Below, piece by piece: positions 11,913 to 22,796 of a DNA stretch of 64,000 bases. Position numbers and translations under genes: made by a program. The stretch spans positions 62,001-126,000 of the forward strand of contig CAJNOJ010000171.1 in NCBI GenBank assembly GCA_905250025.1, read 5' to 3'. The DNA comes from Adineta ricciae (taxonomy: Eukaryota > Rotifera > Eurotatoria > Adinetida > Adinetidae). The number at the start of each line of letters is the position of its first letter. Positions within the stretch are counted from its first letter, which is position 1. A model generated the notes under the pieces. The model saw only the letters and a program-made list of their open reading frames with translations, did not search any database and was not told the origin of the DNA.

Positions 11913-13171
11913 ATGATGCAGAGTAGACATTTTATCAATGAAAGTTACGAAGAAATTGACGATGCCAATCGTAATCCGATATTTGGATATGAAAATTTAT
12001 CTCTTATGACATTAGAAAAAGCGGTAGAAAGCATCGAACAGTCAGTTCCCGATGTGAAAGATTATGTGGCAACAGCGAAACGTGAATCCAAGGGACGTTC
12101 GACTTCATTAACTGAAGATGAAACAGCATCGATTTATCTTTATTCAATGCCAGTGACTTTCTTTGGCTGTCTTAACAAAGCTCTTCGAGAAAAAGATCGA
12201 CAAGCACTTAAACCCTGGTTCGCTTATTTAAAATTATTTCTCCATGCTCTCGAAAAACTTCCGTCAACAAATGCAACTATATGGCGAGGTGTTGCCGGTG
12301 ATGTTGCTTCAGTTTTTTCTGACGGTCAAAAACGTATTTGGTGGAGTGTTAATTCTTGTTCGAAAAATCTCGGAGTGGTTGAAATGTATCTGGGACAAAC
12401 AGGTACTGTGTTTGCTATTGATGTTATCAATGGGAAAGATATTTCAAAATATTCCACGTTCTCAGAAGAAGAAGAGATTGTTCTCATGCCTGGTACACAT
12501 GTTTCTCCCAAATGTCAATCATTAAACTTTGATAATCGCTTTTTTCTTGTACATTTGAAGGAAGAAGGGTGAGTCGCGACTGTTAAGACAAAGTTATATT
12601 TATACGAGACAAGAATTATTTTCTATTATAGTAAATCGAAAGCCAATACAAGTCAGGAATTAGAGGTTGTGTATGAAGTAAGTCAAAAAGGAAGAATTTC
12701 ATCAAGTTCTTCATTGTTGTTTCTTCAGATTAATCCAAGAAGTTCGGCAGGATTTTCTATTGTTAACAATTTCAATAATTGGTTTGGTAGTAATGTAACG
12801 CATGTTGCCAATGGATATTCATTGTCTGAAAATCAATGGATTTATGTATGTTTTCATGTTGAAGTGTTGTCATTGGAAAAGATTCGTTTGGCAATTAAAC
12901 AACAATTCAATATTTCCATGGAAGATCATTGGAAAGATGTTACAAACTACAAATTGCACAAAGTTATGTATCGATCTGTTCACAAACAACAGCGCTCAAC
13001 GTCATTTGAATTTCTGACAATTATTTCCCAAGACCGAAATGGTTGATTCCTAATTATACAATTGAAGCAAATCGTTCATTTATTATAACAAGGGATCGTA
13101 AGATTATGCCTCAAGTATATGTTGGTAATCTTTGGACAGATGAAAATGGTCAAAAACATTATCCTAAATAA
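11913..13171 (+). CDS. ADP-ribosyltransferase (ART) domain protein, frameshifted near its end
   Basis: Exon 1 (11913-12568) encodes an ART fold of the R-S-E class. The NAD-binding arginine is in IWRGV, the serine strand in WWSVNSCS, and an acidic catalytic run EEEEIVLMPGT stands where family members have E-x-E. Such enzymes move ADP-ribose from NAD to arginine or other residues. Exon 2 is 12632-12677 and exon 3 starts at 12729; the 51-bp segment between them has GT-AG ends but is also open, so splicing there may be optional. In exon 3 the frame meets a stop at 13046, while the next frame stays open from about 13010 to a stop at 13171 and looks coding (KWLIPNY). A single lost base in a T run near 13010 would explain this, either real damage or a sequence error. 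The start used is the first ATG; the frame is open slightly upstream (GTG at 11880). The stop lies 32 bp from the convergent carrier gene. Confidence 0.75.
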
Positions 13172-13203
13172 AGGATTTTCATTCATTGTTTGTTTGTTTT
13201 TCT

Positions 13204-14380
13204 CTAAATCAGAAGAGCATCGCAAAATAAATATCGAGTGTGTTCATAAGTTATAAATAAAGTTCCCGTAGCGAGAAAAGTTCGTATAAGTGTTGGGAGT
13301 AAACCTGCGTAGAACGTCATGAAACCTGTGATTGAAAATATAACATCGTCAAATGTGTCAACGTTGAAAGATTTTTACCTTCATTTTTTAAAATTTCTAA
13401 TGTATATTTTGAAAAGCTTAGAGTCGGTTTAAATACTTGTATACGAGATTTGACAACATCAACAGGAAACATAACTACCCAGAAACAAACACCAGCCATT
13501 CCACCAGCTATCCATGTTTTGAAAAAACCTATTCATTGAAAGTAAAACACTTCGGAATAAACTTCTTGGTACAAATTTCTTTCTACCAATATCGACTTTT
13601 TTCTCATTTTCGTTCGTTAAAAATGATCGTGTCAACTCGTAACCACCGAAGAAGCACGCATTTCCAGGACATTCACGTGCTAATGTTGCTGTGAGTCCAC
13701 GAAACAAACCAAATACGCCTTCTTTACGAAGTATATATCGAGTTACATCTATCGGTGAACTATTTATAAAGAAAAAGAAGATAAATATTCCAATTTTAAC
13801 TTGAGAAATATCATAATAACATTATTTTATGTTTTTGAGGTCCAGCATAATCTGATGTGTTACTCGCTGGCATATCGTTCAATGTTTGTAAACGACATTT
13901 GACTAATTCTGTTGGACATAAGACTAAAGATGAAAATATCGAACCGACACTTCCTGCGAACATGTTCTCCACAGCTGTCAATTGTTCAGCGTTTGTTTTA
14001 TTGGTTAATGAACAAATTAAACGTTGACATTGACCATAGGCCATAAATAAAATTCCATTTTCTAGAATTTACATAAACATCAAGATAGACAAAAAGAATT
14101 AATAAAACCTGCAATATTTCCAACTAGAGATGGAACAGTTCCAGCATAGAATCCACGGATACCACTTTGTGAAAAGATTTTATATGAACAGTCTAAAAAA
14201 TTGTGATATTGAGTCGGAAACGTTTGTAATTTAGTTTTGATTGTATCCAACGGTTGTCCAACATAAACCGAAGACACTGCACCTTTATTCAAGAATTTTT
14301 TCCGTATTATTTTATTGAAATATCATCTGCTTTTTACCGAAGATTCCACCCAAACAGTCAATGAACGCATTGGACGTCAT
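13204..14380 (-). CDS. SLC25A15: Mitochondrial ornithine carrier-like protein (300 aa, 6 exons)
   Basis: Exons 14380-14338, 14282-14109, 14061-13821, 13759-13587, 13528-13379 and 13325-13204 join to 903 nt. The three repeats of the mitochondrial carrier family are complete, each with its P-x-D/E-x-x-K/R signature (QPLDTIKTK, CPTELVKCR, FPVDVVKSR). Specific strings match the ornithine transporter ORC1/SLC25A15: LQTFP, SQSGIRGFYAGT, IAENGILFMAYG and ECPGNACFFGGYE. It should exchange ornithine/citrulline across the inner membrane, linking cytosol and matrix. Length (300) equals the human protein (301). All introns are 46-61 bp; the donor of intron 3 (GTTATT) is weak but the join is in frame. SLC25A2 and SLC25A29-type basic amino acid carriers are the alternatives. 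Confidence 0.9.
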
Positions 14381-15406
14381 ATTTGATCGTGAAATGATTG
14401 ATTTATACTCATTTCCATAAAATACCCATGATTCAAGAATTCATTGAACCAATAACAAATAAGAAATTCTGTTCTGTGGAGGCGCCACATACCATGATAT
14501 GTTATGCACATATTCGGTCAAGATTAGAATTGATGGGTAATTAAGCATTGTCTTGCTTATCTTTATCAAAAGAAAAGAGAAAAAGATGGCAAAGTTGTGA
14601 AAAATATTGCTGCTCGTATTATTGCTATAAACAAATCAGATATTTCATATCTCTGCTACTAAAGATATGCTATCATTATACAAAATACAAACTAAAGGTA
14701 ATGGAATGCAGACCGTTATCAGTTAAGATACAAAGGTTTAATACTCTATTTACAGTAAGGACTATCTTCTACAACGGATGTTTTTCTTATGAAACATGCT
14801 TTGAAGAAACATGTTACAAAATTTTAGGAAAGAGAGAAAAATTTCCATCCGCTATTCATTGGTCTCATAGACCATAATCGACTGTAACTGGATTTATCGT
14901 TGTCGCCTACCCTTTAGCCCGTAACCAATATTAATTGTTTTCTGTCGTTTGAAGAATTGTGCATTTTATAAATGAAGAGAGAGTTTGTTACGTGAAAAAG
15001 CCAAACAAACTGTCTATAATTATCTCACAGGCATTTCCATTCGCAAGTTCGTTACACCGGCACGCATGAATTGGGTCACATAATGTGACTGATGAAGCAA
15101 AGATTTGTTAAATAGCAGTGGACATTGTTATTGACAATGGTATGTTATTTTTTAATCGCGTACTTATAAATAAATCGAATAGTCTATGTGTTCAAATTGT
15201 CCACCTCGTTAGGGACCGTGCTGGAAGCTTTTTGAAAGAAGAGTCTGTGTGGTGATGAACACGTCGTAATTACTTATCAAGTACAGACATGGACAAGTCA
15301 GACGCGTTTCATAAGTCAAGTACAACCGCAAAGGTGTCAAATAAAAGAATTGATTTTATTTTGAGCTACCTTTTTTCTGGATGCCAATACTAGGCAAGAG
15401 AAAATA
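14381..15406. other. No gene recognised
   Basis: Upstream region of the carrier gene and spacer. A 109-codon plus-strand frame at 14548-14877 shows no family resemblance. A 15-bp perfect palindrome GTCACATAATGTGAC near 15076 is probably chance. Confidence 0.45.
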
Positions 15407-15996
15407 AGACTCACGAGGGAGCATATTTAAGTGTTCAAACAATTTAGATCCCATCTTTTCGTAGTAAATAGATCTCAATGATGTAGGAAAAAACTCAAAA
15501 GGATCCGTGTTCTTGTTCATGAGTTATGATCGTTTTATTCGATTTTCGACTTGTTGCAAGGTGTTTTGGTAAAACGCCAATGACGTATTTTCGACCTGAA
15601 ATTTTGTCTATCGATAGGCATCATCTACACGAGATTCTTCTATAAATATCAGCTTAACGAACGAATGTCTTCTTCACGTGATAGCGAATTTCCAAGGCAG
15701 ATCAGTTTTTTTTTCTTCGAATGATTGATAAATAGAGGATGTTTTAAAATTCGGTTATCTGAAGAAGATATTCGTTCGTTAAGCTGATATTTGTAGAACA
15801 ATCTAGCATTGACAACACAATACGTCATTGGCATTTTACCAAAACACCTTGCAACAAGTCGAAAATCGAATAAAACGATCATAACTCATGAACAAGAACA
15901 CGGATTCTTTTGAGTTTTTTCCTACATCATTGAGATCTATTTACTACGAAAAGATGGGATCTAAATTGTTTGAACACTTAAACGTGTTCCCTCGTC
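15407..15996. repeat. Large fold-back inverted repeat
   Basis: The segment from about 15407 to 15590 reappears in inverse orientation from about 15840 to 15996, with only a few mismatches over some 160-180 bp (for example CCATCTTTTCGTAGTAAATA, and TTGCAAGGTGTTTTGGTAAA). A second, inner matching pair lies near 15640-15668 and 15765-15795 (CAGCTTAACGAACGAA). The interior is unrelated. A minus-strand 77-codon frame (15882-15649) overlaps the right arm and I do not count it as a gene. This is a fold-back element or a tail-to-tail duplication of an old sequence; no transposase is present. Confidence 0.75.
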
Positions 15997-16189
15997 AGTG
16001 CGATGCGTGTTGTCTAGTAAAATTCACTTTTGATATCTCGTTTGCAAAAGAGAAGAATTGAATGTTACTGAATTATTCAGCAAATGATTTATTGAATAAT
16101 TAATAATTCTGTTTTATGATGATTCATCGACGTTCCTTTAGTAAAAACTGGAAAAAAAGGTTTGATTTAATTTTGACGTCTTTTTCTGC

Positions 16190-17191
16190 TTAATATTTCT
16201 GCTCTAAAACAGCCATCATCCGTGGTGTGACGTCGATAAGTGCTGCATTCCAACATGCAAATTCATGTCGTCCTGGGCAATTATGACCGATTGACTTACC
16301 ATTACCATAATCATTGTAATGGTGAGGAATCTTTAAATGATTTAACATGTCATGCATTCGAACAGCGGCATCGCGCATTGCCATCTCCATAACACCGTCA
16401 TTACCTGTATAAATCGCCACATGAACACTGCGTAATGGTGCTGCATTTGTTATGGGATTTTGTTCGCGCCATCCACTTGATGTCCATGGAAGATAAGGAC
16501 CACCGAATGGACCGTCTAACTGTTTGTTGTCAATAGTTTCAGAACCGAGAATAACTGATTGAGTGCGCCAATCCAGTAGATCAAGTGCACCTGAAAAACT
16601 GGCAGCATAGTTGTAAAGATGAGGATAAACTTCAGCGTAACGAATAGCCCCAAATCCGCCCATAGAGAGTCCTGCGATAGCTCGACCTTCCTTTTTAGCA
16701 ACTGTTCGTAGATTGGCATCGATCCACGGTACCAATTGTTCATTATGAAACGTACGCCAATTCTGCGGTGCGGCAGCGCCAGGATTAACCCAATTTGTAT
16801 ACCATCCAAATTTATCACCATTAGGCATAACAGTGATTAATGGTGATTTACCAACTGTCCATCGAGCTGTGCCACCTTTCGCGGTCCAATCATCGGCACC
16901 TCCCATACCTCCATGTAATAAATAAAGGACTGGATATCGACGATTTGGGCCGCTAGTCATATAGTCAAGTGGTAAAAGTATACGAATTTTATGTACACCA
17001 CGTGCTTCTCCTGTTGTTACGAACACATCATACATTTCATTGTTCACTCTCTCTGCCTTTTGGAAAGTTATACCGTTACTCGAGACGAAATTAGGAACGT
17101 CAGCAACGGCATAATTTCCGATAGAAAACAGGAATAGAATGGTTTGGATGGCTGCGAAAGCGTATTTCATAATTGTGTTCGACGCACACAC
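16190..17191 (-). CDS. Secreted bacterial-type esterase (alpha/beta hydrolase, 333 aa, no introns)
   Basis: An alpha/beta hydrolase of the bacterial putative esterase/antigen-85-like family. It has a hydrophobic leader (residues about 8-30; M8 at 17170 is an equally good start), then the oxyanion strand VLYLLHGG (88-95), the nucleophile elbow GLSMGG (serine 176), a likely acid in YTGNDG (D265) and a likely base histidine in GKSIGHNCPGRHEF (H303 or H309). Expected activity is hydrolysis of carboxylic esters outside the cell or in the secretory/digestive system. There is no intron, unlike most neighbours, and the coding sequence looks richer in G+C than the flanks. Both facts, with the clearly bacterial family, suggest horizontal acquisition. 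An export signal suited to a eukaryote seems to have been gained or kept. Substrate unknown. Confidence 0.88.
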   Translation of the reverse strand: MCASNTIMKYAFAAIQTILFLFSIGNYAVADVPNFVSSNGITFQKAERVNNEMYDVFVTTGEARGVHKIRILLPLDYMTSGPNRRYPVLYLLHGGMGGADDWTAKGGTARWTVGKSPLITVMPNGDKFGWYTNWVNPGAAAPQNWRTFHNEQLVPWIDANLRTVAKKEGRAIAGLSMGGFGAIRYAEVYPHLYNYAASFSGALDLLDWRTQSVILGSETIDNKQLDGPFGGPYLPWTSSGWREQNPITNAAPLRSVHVAIYTGNDGVMEMAMRDAAVRMHDMLNHLKIPHHYNDYGNGKSIGHNCPGRHEFACWNAALIDVTPRMMAVLEQKY

Positions 17192-17650
17192 TGTTAGACA
17201 AGTTTTTTTATCGACATAATAAAAATCTCCTCTTTATATATTCATTGTTATCCCCGATTAGACATTAATTTTCTCATAAGCTTTCATCAATAACAGGTGC
17301 AACGATTAATAGGATGGCCCTCGTGCTATTATTGGCCTAAATAAATTCGATATCACCAGTACGGACTTTTACTTGATAGAAAAAACAAAAACAATTTCAG
17401 TGATATTTATCAGATTAAGCGATTCAGTCAGCTTTCGACAAAAGTACCTGTAATTTCAAATTGAGAACATATTAGATTTAAATTAAAAAAATATAGTCTG
17501 ACATATCAAGATGTATTCATTGAAAAATTCTCATTAACAAATCAATAGATGATTCAAGACTGAAAACACTCAATAGATATTTTTGCCATCGTTGGAATTG
17601 CCTTAGTTTTATCATGTGTTGATATCGGTAAATCACTGATGTAATTCTCA
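17192..17650. other. Intergenic spacer, upstream of the esterase
   Basis: Contains the promoter side of the esterase gene (a TATATATT-like stretch near 17235-17242). No other feature seen. Confidence 0.4.
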
Positions 17651-17854
17651 ATGGACAAATTTCTTCTATTCATGTGTATTTTTATCGGAATGGAGCAAGG
17701 ATTAGCTACACAGGTTGTATTTCTGATTGATGCGCGAGGAAATGAAATGGAACAAAATCCACATTTAGATAGTGCAGCTGGTCTGTGCATTGTCGATATA
17801 ATTTTTATTTTTTTCGGTACAGCTGCAACGTTATTAATGCTTCTTGCTAATTGA
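17651..17854 (+). CDS. Small hydrophobic ORF, tentative
   Basis: The frame encodes 67 residues: a signal-like N-terminus (MDKFLLFMCIFIGMEQGLA), a short polar middle (DARGNEMEQNPH) and a C-terminal membrane segment (CIVDIIFIFFGTAATLLMLL). The two-helix layout looks like a genuine small membrane or secreted protein, but I know no family for it. It ends 26 bp before the stop of the convergent gene at 17881. It could also be chance or one exon of a longer gene. Confidence 0.35.
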   Translation: MDKFLLFMCIFIGMEQGLATQVVFLIDARGNEMEQNPHLDSAAGLCIVDIIFIFFGTAATLLMLLAN

Positions 17855-17880
17855 GTGGGGAAAGAATCTCTTTTTAAATA

Positions 17881-19047
17881 TTAATATTGAGGTTTATATT
17901 CGAAGAGTGATACTCGACTTCCATCAGTTGTCATAAGCATAAACTTATATTTGCTACTCATTCCAACACAATCTAATGTGCCTGTATGAGTACCGATTAA
18001 TCTGCCGTCTATAGAAAATGCTGTTGACATTTGCCAAGATCCATTTGAAGCTGCATAGAGTCGACCTCCTGCATCTAAATTCAACATGGCACCGGTTGGT
18101 AAATAGGTGGTATTCAATGCTATTGTTGTGATTGTTGAATTATAATTTGTTGTACTAAGCATCGTCATTTGAAAACCAACGTTACTCACTGTAACAATTA
18201 ATTCTTGATCATTGTTGATGACACAATGATATATTTGACCCCAACCACTGATACGATAGAGAAATACAGCTGAATTATTTGTGAATGTGCGAAGGTATAC
18301 GTCAGCCTCACTCGACCAAGTCGAAAGAATAACAATAAAACTATTCGAATAACATAAATATGTATTTGTAAACGAAACATTAATACTATTGATTTGATTC
18401 GTATTCAAAGAATGTATGTAAATGGTCGAATCATTCACTTGCATATAAACAAGTGTACCTTGACTATCAGCACGTAGGTAACTTAAGGACGATGAAACTG
18501 GAATTGATATCGTTTGAACAAGTGTATAGGTATCTGTTTCATAAACATTGACAACATTTTCAAGAGGTACATAGATTAAATTGTTTATAAAGAACGGGCA
18601 CCAAGTGTTTGATGCTGCTGGAAAATGTGTGATCAATGTTAGGTTCGCCATGACAGTTTGCATTGGAATCGATTGAATTGAAGATGAGCTAAAAATCACA
18701 TTGTCTGGTTCGCCATTGCAGAGCAGAAAGGAGATGAGAATTTTGTTCGGATCAGATACAATTTGTCCTTGGGCACTACATTCTTCAAAGAGATCACAGA
18801 GCAATAATTGAGAATCAAAAACAGCTGTACGACAAAAATCATTATTTTGGCAAATGTAAATGCATGAATGGACATTTCTTGCATAAATAGCAAAGCCAAT
18901 TTTATGTGCTATATGATTTACAATGTAAGCATGTTGTTGAGTAATACTGACACGAGTTTGTCGAATAAATGAAGTAGAAGATGCTGTTATGATAAGGATC
19001 ATAGACAGGATGAATACAGATGAGTATAGCATTGCTTTGTAGAACAA
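17881..19047 (-). CDS. Secreted/membrane-anchored apple-like plus beta-propeller protein (388 aa, single exon)
   Basis: A signal or anchor sequence at residues 6-26 is followed by a cysteine-rich segment (about 35-110: HSCIYICQNNDFCRTAVF, LLCDLFEEC) resembling apple/PAN modules. From about residue 130 onward come repeated strands of the type N..IYV.., YLRADSQGTLVYMQ and LDAGGRLYAASNGSW, which look like a beta-propeller. Many N-x-S/T sites fit an extracellular protein. The role is probably recognition or adhesion. I do not see enzymatic residues. The protein is intronless, unlike the other apple-like gene at 6016-7066. The propeller call is structural inference from repeat rhythm. Confidence 0.75.
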   Translation of the reverse strand: MFYKAMLYSSVFILSMILIITASSTSFIRQTRVSITQQHAYIVNHIAHKIGFAIYARNVHSCIYICQNNDFCRTAVFDSQLLLCDLFEECSAQGQIVSDPNKILISFLLCNGEPDNVIFSSSSIQSIPMQTVMANLTLITHFPAASNTWCPFFINNLIYVPLENVVNVYETDTYTLVQTISIPVSSSLSYLRADSQGTLVYMQVNDSTIYIHSLNTNQINSINVSFTNTYLCYSNSFIVILSTWSSEADVYLRTFTNNSAVFLYRISGWGQIYHCVINNDQELIVTVSNVGFQMTMLSTTNYNSTITTIALNTTYLPTGAMLNLDAGGRLYAASNGSWQMSTAFSIDGRLIGTHTGTLDCVGMSSKYKFMLMTTDGSRVSLFEYKPQY

Positions 19048-19832
19048 ATCAGAAGAAAATGATGATTTCGTCGGACTTTTTTCACACTTATTATTCTATT
19101 TTCTAATGAAAAAAGAAGAAATACAAACTTAGAAACAATCTTTTCGTATATAATTGTGCACTAATTGTCAAGTCAAATGATTATTTTGAGTATAGAAAAG
19201 GACAAGACTTTTCCATGATCACAGTTAAATCTCTAATCGAAATAATAGTCATCAAAGTACTGATGATTTCTAATCGTAAAGTCTGATTAAAATGAATCCT
19301 ATGATCATCCGAAACTTCAATATTAGTAAGTATAATTAGCAGAATACACGTCATTCACACTTTCTCTACTTTGAATTCAATGAAGAGTCATGCAGTGGTA
19401 ATAGACGACAGTGATGATGTAAGTCTCATTGTAACATTCCTACTCGACATTTGAATTCAAAAGAAACATCATACTAGTATGTTTTATTTTTAGTGGAAAT
19501 GTGAAAATTTCCAACGGAAAATTTCTTTGAAGAATTTTCAAATCGAAAGAAAATATTTTGAAAGGCAAAACTGCGGCATCATTGAATTAGTTTCTATTTG
19601 CGCACCATGAACTAAGAGTGCGTAGTAACAAGAAAAGAGTGTATCGTCTTCAAAGAGAAAAATAACAACAAACGATTGAAATCGTCATATGATTTTTATT
19701 ATTGTGAAGGAAAAGACTTGAAAATCTTGTGGAACGAGTACTTATTGAAAAGTTATTGCGAAACAAAAAGTACCGAAAGTCTTTATTTTCAAGTTACCAG
19801 TTACTTTAATAGAAATTGAGAAAAAATATTCA
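19048..19832. other. No gene recognised
   Basis: Spacer between two minus-strand genes, with no convincing coding frame, repeat or RNA gene. Confidence 0.5.
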
Positions 19833-20276
19833 TTAATTAGAACGGCGAATCCTATTTCTACTCATTCGTTCGTTGTTGAGTGTCAATAATGATCGTCGAT
19901 AACGTGGTTGGAAAGGTGACATTCCCATTGGATATGTATTTAGCCAAGAGCCAGGGTAGGAGTTCGGCAAACAATTCGGACATGTGTTTACGAAAGGGTT
20001 GACATAAGGATTTTGTGCAGGAATAATGTTTGGACTATGCCAAGGGTAATGACGATGATGATGGTGATGACGATGCCGGGAAGGTCGAAATCCATGAGCA
20101 GATCTTTTTTGCATGACGTGTACAATTTCATCATTGAGTGGATTTTCATCAAGGGATTTGAAGGCAGAGTCTAACGATTGTTCCATCAAAGTATCTGTGG
20201 CATCAATCAATTTGAACGTCAAATTAAAGAGAAATAGACTTGTGAACAGAAAGAGAAGAGTAATTGTTGATTTCAT
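19833..20276 (-). CDS. Histidine-rich secreted precursor with dibasic sites (147 aa)
   Basis: A strong signal peptide (residues about 5-26) is followed by an acidic segment, then a KR site (VMQKRSAHG), a histidine/arginine cluster (RHRHHHHHRHYPWH, residues about 68-81), a Pro/Asn/Tyr region with one CPNC pair, and further basic sites (RYRRSL, RIRRSN). Paired basic residues after a signal peptide are the mark of prohormone-convertase processing, so this may be a neuropeptide or secreted peptide precursor. The His cluster could also bind Zn or Cu. No repeated mature peptide with a C-terminal Gly is evident, which weakens the amidated-neuropeptide reading. Single exon; no family recognised. Confidence 0.7.
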   Translation of the reverse strand: MKSTITLLFLFTSLFLFNLTFKLIDATDTLMEQSLDSAFKSLDENPLNDEIVHVMQKRSAHGFRPSRHRHHHHHRHYPWHSPNIIPAQNPYVNPFVNTCPNCLPNSYPGSWLNTYPMGMSPFQPRYRRSLLTLNNERMSRNRIRRSN

Positions 20277-20489
20277 TTTGTGAAGTTTGTATTGATGGAG
20301 AAAGTATTAAAATACCATGTAGATTTTCGTGAATCGTTTTTGCTGCTTTATCATATTACGCATTTTTTACTCAGATAAGCATAGAAGGTCAACGGAAATT
20401 TGATAATTCAGCTCTTTTGCTTTGACATTAGGCAAATTCTTCTTGTTTATATTCTATTTTGCTAAATGAGTTTTGAAAGATAAATAAGT

Positions 20490-21455
20490 TTATGATAAAG
20501 GAATTGTTTGTGGTACGATTTTATGTTGTCTTGAATTTATTCTTTCAATGATGTGCCAAAATTGAGGCAATGCAGTAAGACATGCAAATGGAATTAAAAA
20601 TACCGGACAATATGAATAATAAAAGATTGATAGTAAGATGTCATTACCGCAATCATAACATTGAAATGAACGAATAATATAAAGAATTGCTGATGGTAAA
20701 GTGAAAATCAAATAAATTGTTGACGTGAATATCATCTGCACGGTTATTTTGCGTTGCTTTTTCCATTCAACAGATCGATGAATTCGATATTTCTGATAAA
20801 GAACGCGAAAAAGAAGAATAGAATTAGAACTGACCAAGCAAAAAGGTGCTACGAGGCCAAAGCAAATTTGTTCGCATATTTGAAAAAATGGTATTGTTGA
20901 GTAACACGGAAATGTACCACATAAATCTAATGTGTAATCAAATGTACTTTCACAAATTGGTGCAAATAAAGCTACACTATAGAATGTCATCATACATGTT
21001 AGAATCATTGTCAATGGTAAATAATGTAAAATAACACGGGTTTTCATTGTGTTGAATAATCGGTGGTGAAAAACAAGAAGATGACGCTCAATTGATCCGA
21101 AGAGGAGTAACATTGTAATGGTATAAAAAAGACTCCAGTCTAAAAACTGCCAAATTAGACAGAGTGTAGGTGACGATGGATATAGAACACCTGTACTAAG
21201 GTATCGCAAATGTAATGGCATAGTGGTCGTGTCATAGATGATAACAATTAAAAGTAGAACAATCAATACATGATTATGAAGAGCTTCTCGTAAATCTCGT
21301 TTTCTTAATAATTCATAAATGACAAATATACCACAGATAACACCAAATATGTCAAATACCAAGAAGAACCAAAAAACTAACCAATGATTAACTATGAGAA
21401 TTGGCAAAGTAGATGAGTTTGTATACAATTTTTCATTGCTTTTTAATAACAACAT
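20490..21455 (-). CDS. Divergent 7TM receptor (321 aa, single exon)
   Basis: Same subfamily as the receptor at 8713-9687: IERHLLVFHHRLF at the end of TM3, the CGTFPC extracellular loop, and a VEWKKQRK basic loop before TM6. Seven hydrophobic segments can be counted. The frame is open further upstream to 21563, but the extra residues (rich in I, Y and F) add an odd extra hydrophobic stretch. The ATG at 21455 gives an N-terminus of normal length with an N-x-S site (YTNSS), so I prefer it. Likely a G-protein-coupled receptor at the cell surface; ligand unknown. Confidence 0.85.
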   Translation of the reverse strand: MLLLKSNEKLYTNSSTLPILIVNHWLVFWFFLVFDIFGVICGIFVIYELLRKRDLREALHNHVLIVLLLIVIIYDTTTMPLHLRYLSTGVLYPSSPTLCLIWQFLDWSLFYTITMLLLFGSIERHLLVFHHRLFNTMKTRVILHYLPLTMILTCMMTFYSVALFAPICESTFDYTLDLCGTFPCYSTIPFFQICEQICFGLVAPFCLVSSNSILLFRVLYQKYRIHRSVEWKKQRKITVQMIFTSTIYLIFTLPSAILYIIRSFQCYDCGNDILLSIFYYSYCPVFLIPFACLTALPQFWHIIERINSRQHKIVPQTIPLS

Positions 21456-22796
21456 GATCTGTTGTGCGTATTGAGAATAATTATAAAATAAAATTATGGA
21501 TTTAAGAACATTATAATAATAAGAAGAAGATATATAAAAGATAGTCAAAATATGCATAAACAAAGGGTTTTTTATATTTGTTAAAGAAATCTCTTCTTTC
21601 TTTCACAGATGATAGAACATACTCAAGCTGAGAAAAGAAGATCGATTCTTTCTTGACATTTACTACTAATATCGAATACAGATGCATCCAACCGTATTTT
21701 CTTGTCAAAAGCACTTCATGTTATATTTGGAAAAAATGCATCTTATTCTTGTGACTTTGAAATGAATGACCATCTCTCTTGTTAAGTGTCAAATACGACA
21801 TTTATTGAATTTTTAAAGATATTAGATTGTCAAAACAGCATTTACAATTACTGTTTTATTTCAAGCATGAACTGTATGATTTCCATTGTTGTATAGAGTG
21901 TCCGTGAACTAATTATTTGATTTTTATCTTGGAAGACGGAAGATATTTTCATAACTGAATCTATTTATATTTTAGATGACAAATTTTGCAATCAATTATC
22001 AATAAGGGATCTGTTTGAGAAACTCCAAAGTACAAAAGACAATATTCAGGTTTGAATTTACGATGAGTTAAAGTGTTACAGATAACTATGCTTGATGAAA
22101 CTACAAAATATTCTAAAAGACTCCCTACATACAACGATGAAAACGATATACTTGACAGTTGAAACAGAAGAGTAATTGCACGAACTTTTCGGACAACTTA
22201 TAAATTTTGATTCTTTAATGAATGAATCTAACCGTAAGAAATGACATGACAAGTATGTTTTCTTCAAACAATCAATAAGAATTATTTCGAATGAAATCAA
22301 ATTTCCAGAATATATCTCAATGGGAACTAAAAGCTTTTTTTCTGAGAATTAAATTTAGATTTCCATATGTTCTCAAGTTCGTTGATTCTCATACACGTCT
22401 TTTTTACCTTCCATCCGTCGCCTACGAGACAATCTCCATAAAGAATAGGCTAAAAGAAAAAAAATTGATAAATTAGAGAAATCTTCACATCTTAAAATAT
22501 GAAATAAGATTCATGCATGATCATAGTTCTTATCTGACATCTTATCGAACTAAACAAGTTTCAATCTCATTTAGTTTAAAGTTTTGTGTTTGTTTTATCA
22601 GTCAGATGTTAATGAATAGTTTCCAGATCTCATCTCTACGACATAAGAATGTTATCTGAAATACTTTCAAATAATTTATTCTTTCTCATTTCAATCTATT
22701 TTTAGTACAATGACGAACGGAGAGAGAGAGAAACATGTGACAAAGAATTTTGAAAAATAAACATAAAAAGCATTCATTTTAACGACATTCATTCGA
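21456..22796. other. No gene recognised
   Basis: AT-rich spacer between divergent genes (receptor to the left, ART-family gene to the right). It should hold both promoters. Short frames at 22076-22300 and 22291-22476 show no family features. Confidence 0.5.

Noticed and set aside
14548-14877. 109-codon plus-strand frame
   Set aside because: Cys/Tyr/Lys-rich, without family features, in the upstream region of the carrier gene.
15649-15882. 77-codon frame inside the fold-back repeat
   Set aside because: It overlaps the repeat arm and the copy in the other arm has no matching open frame.
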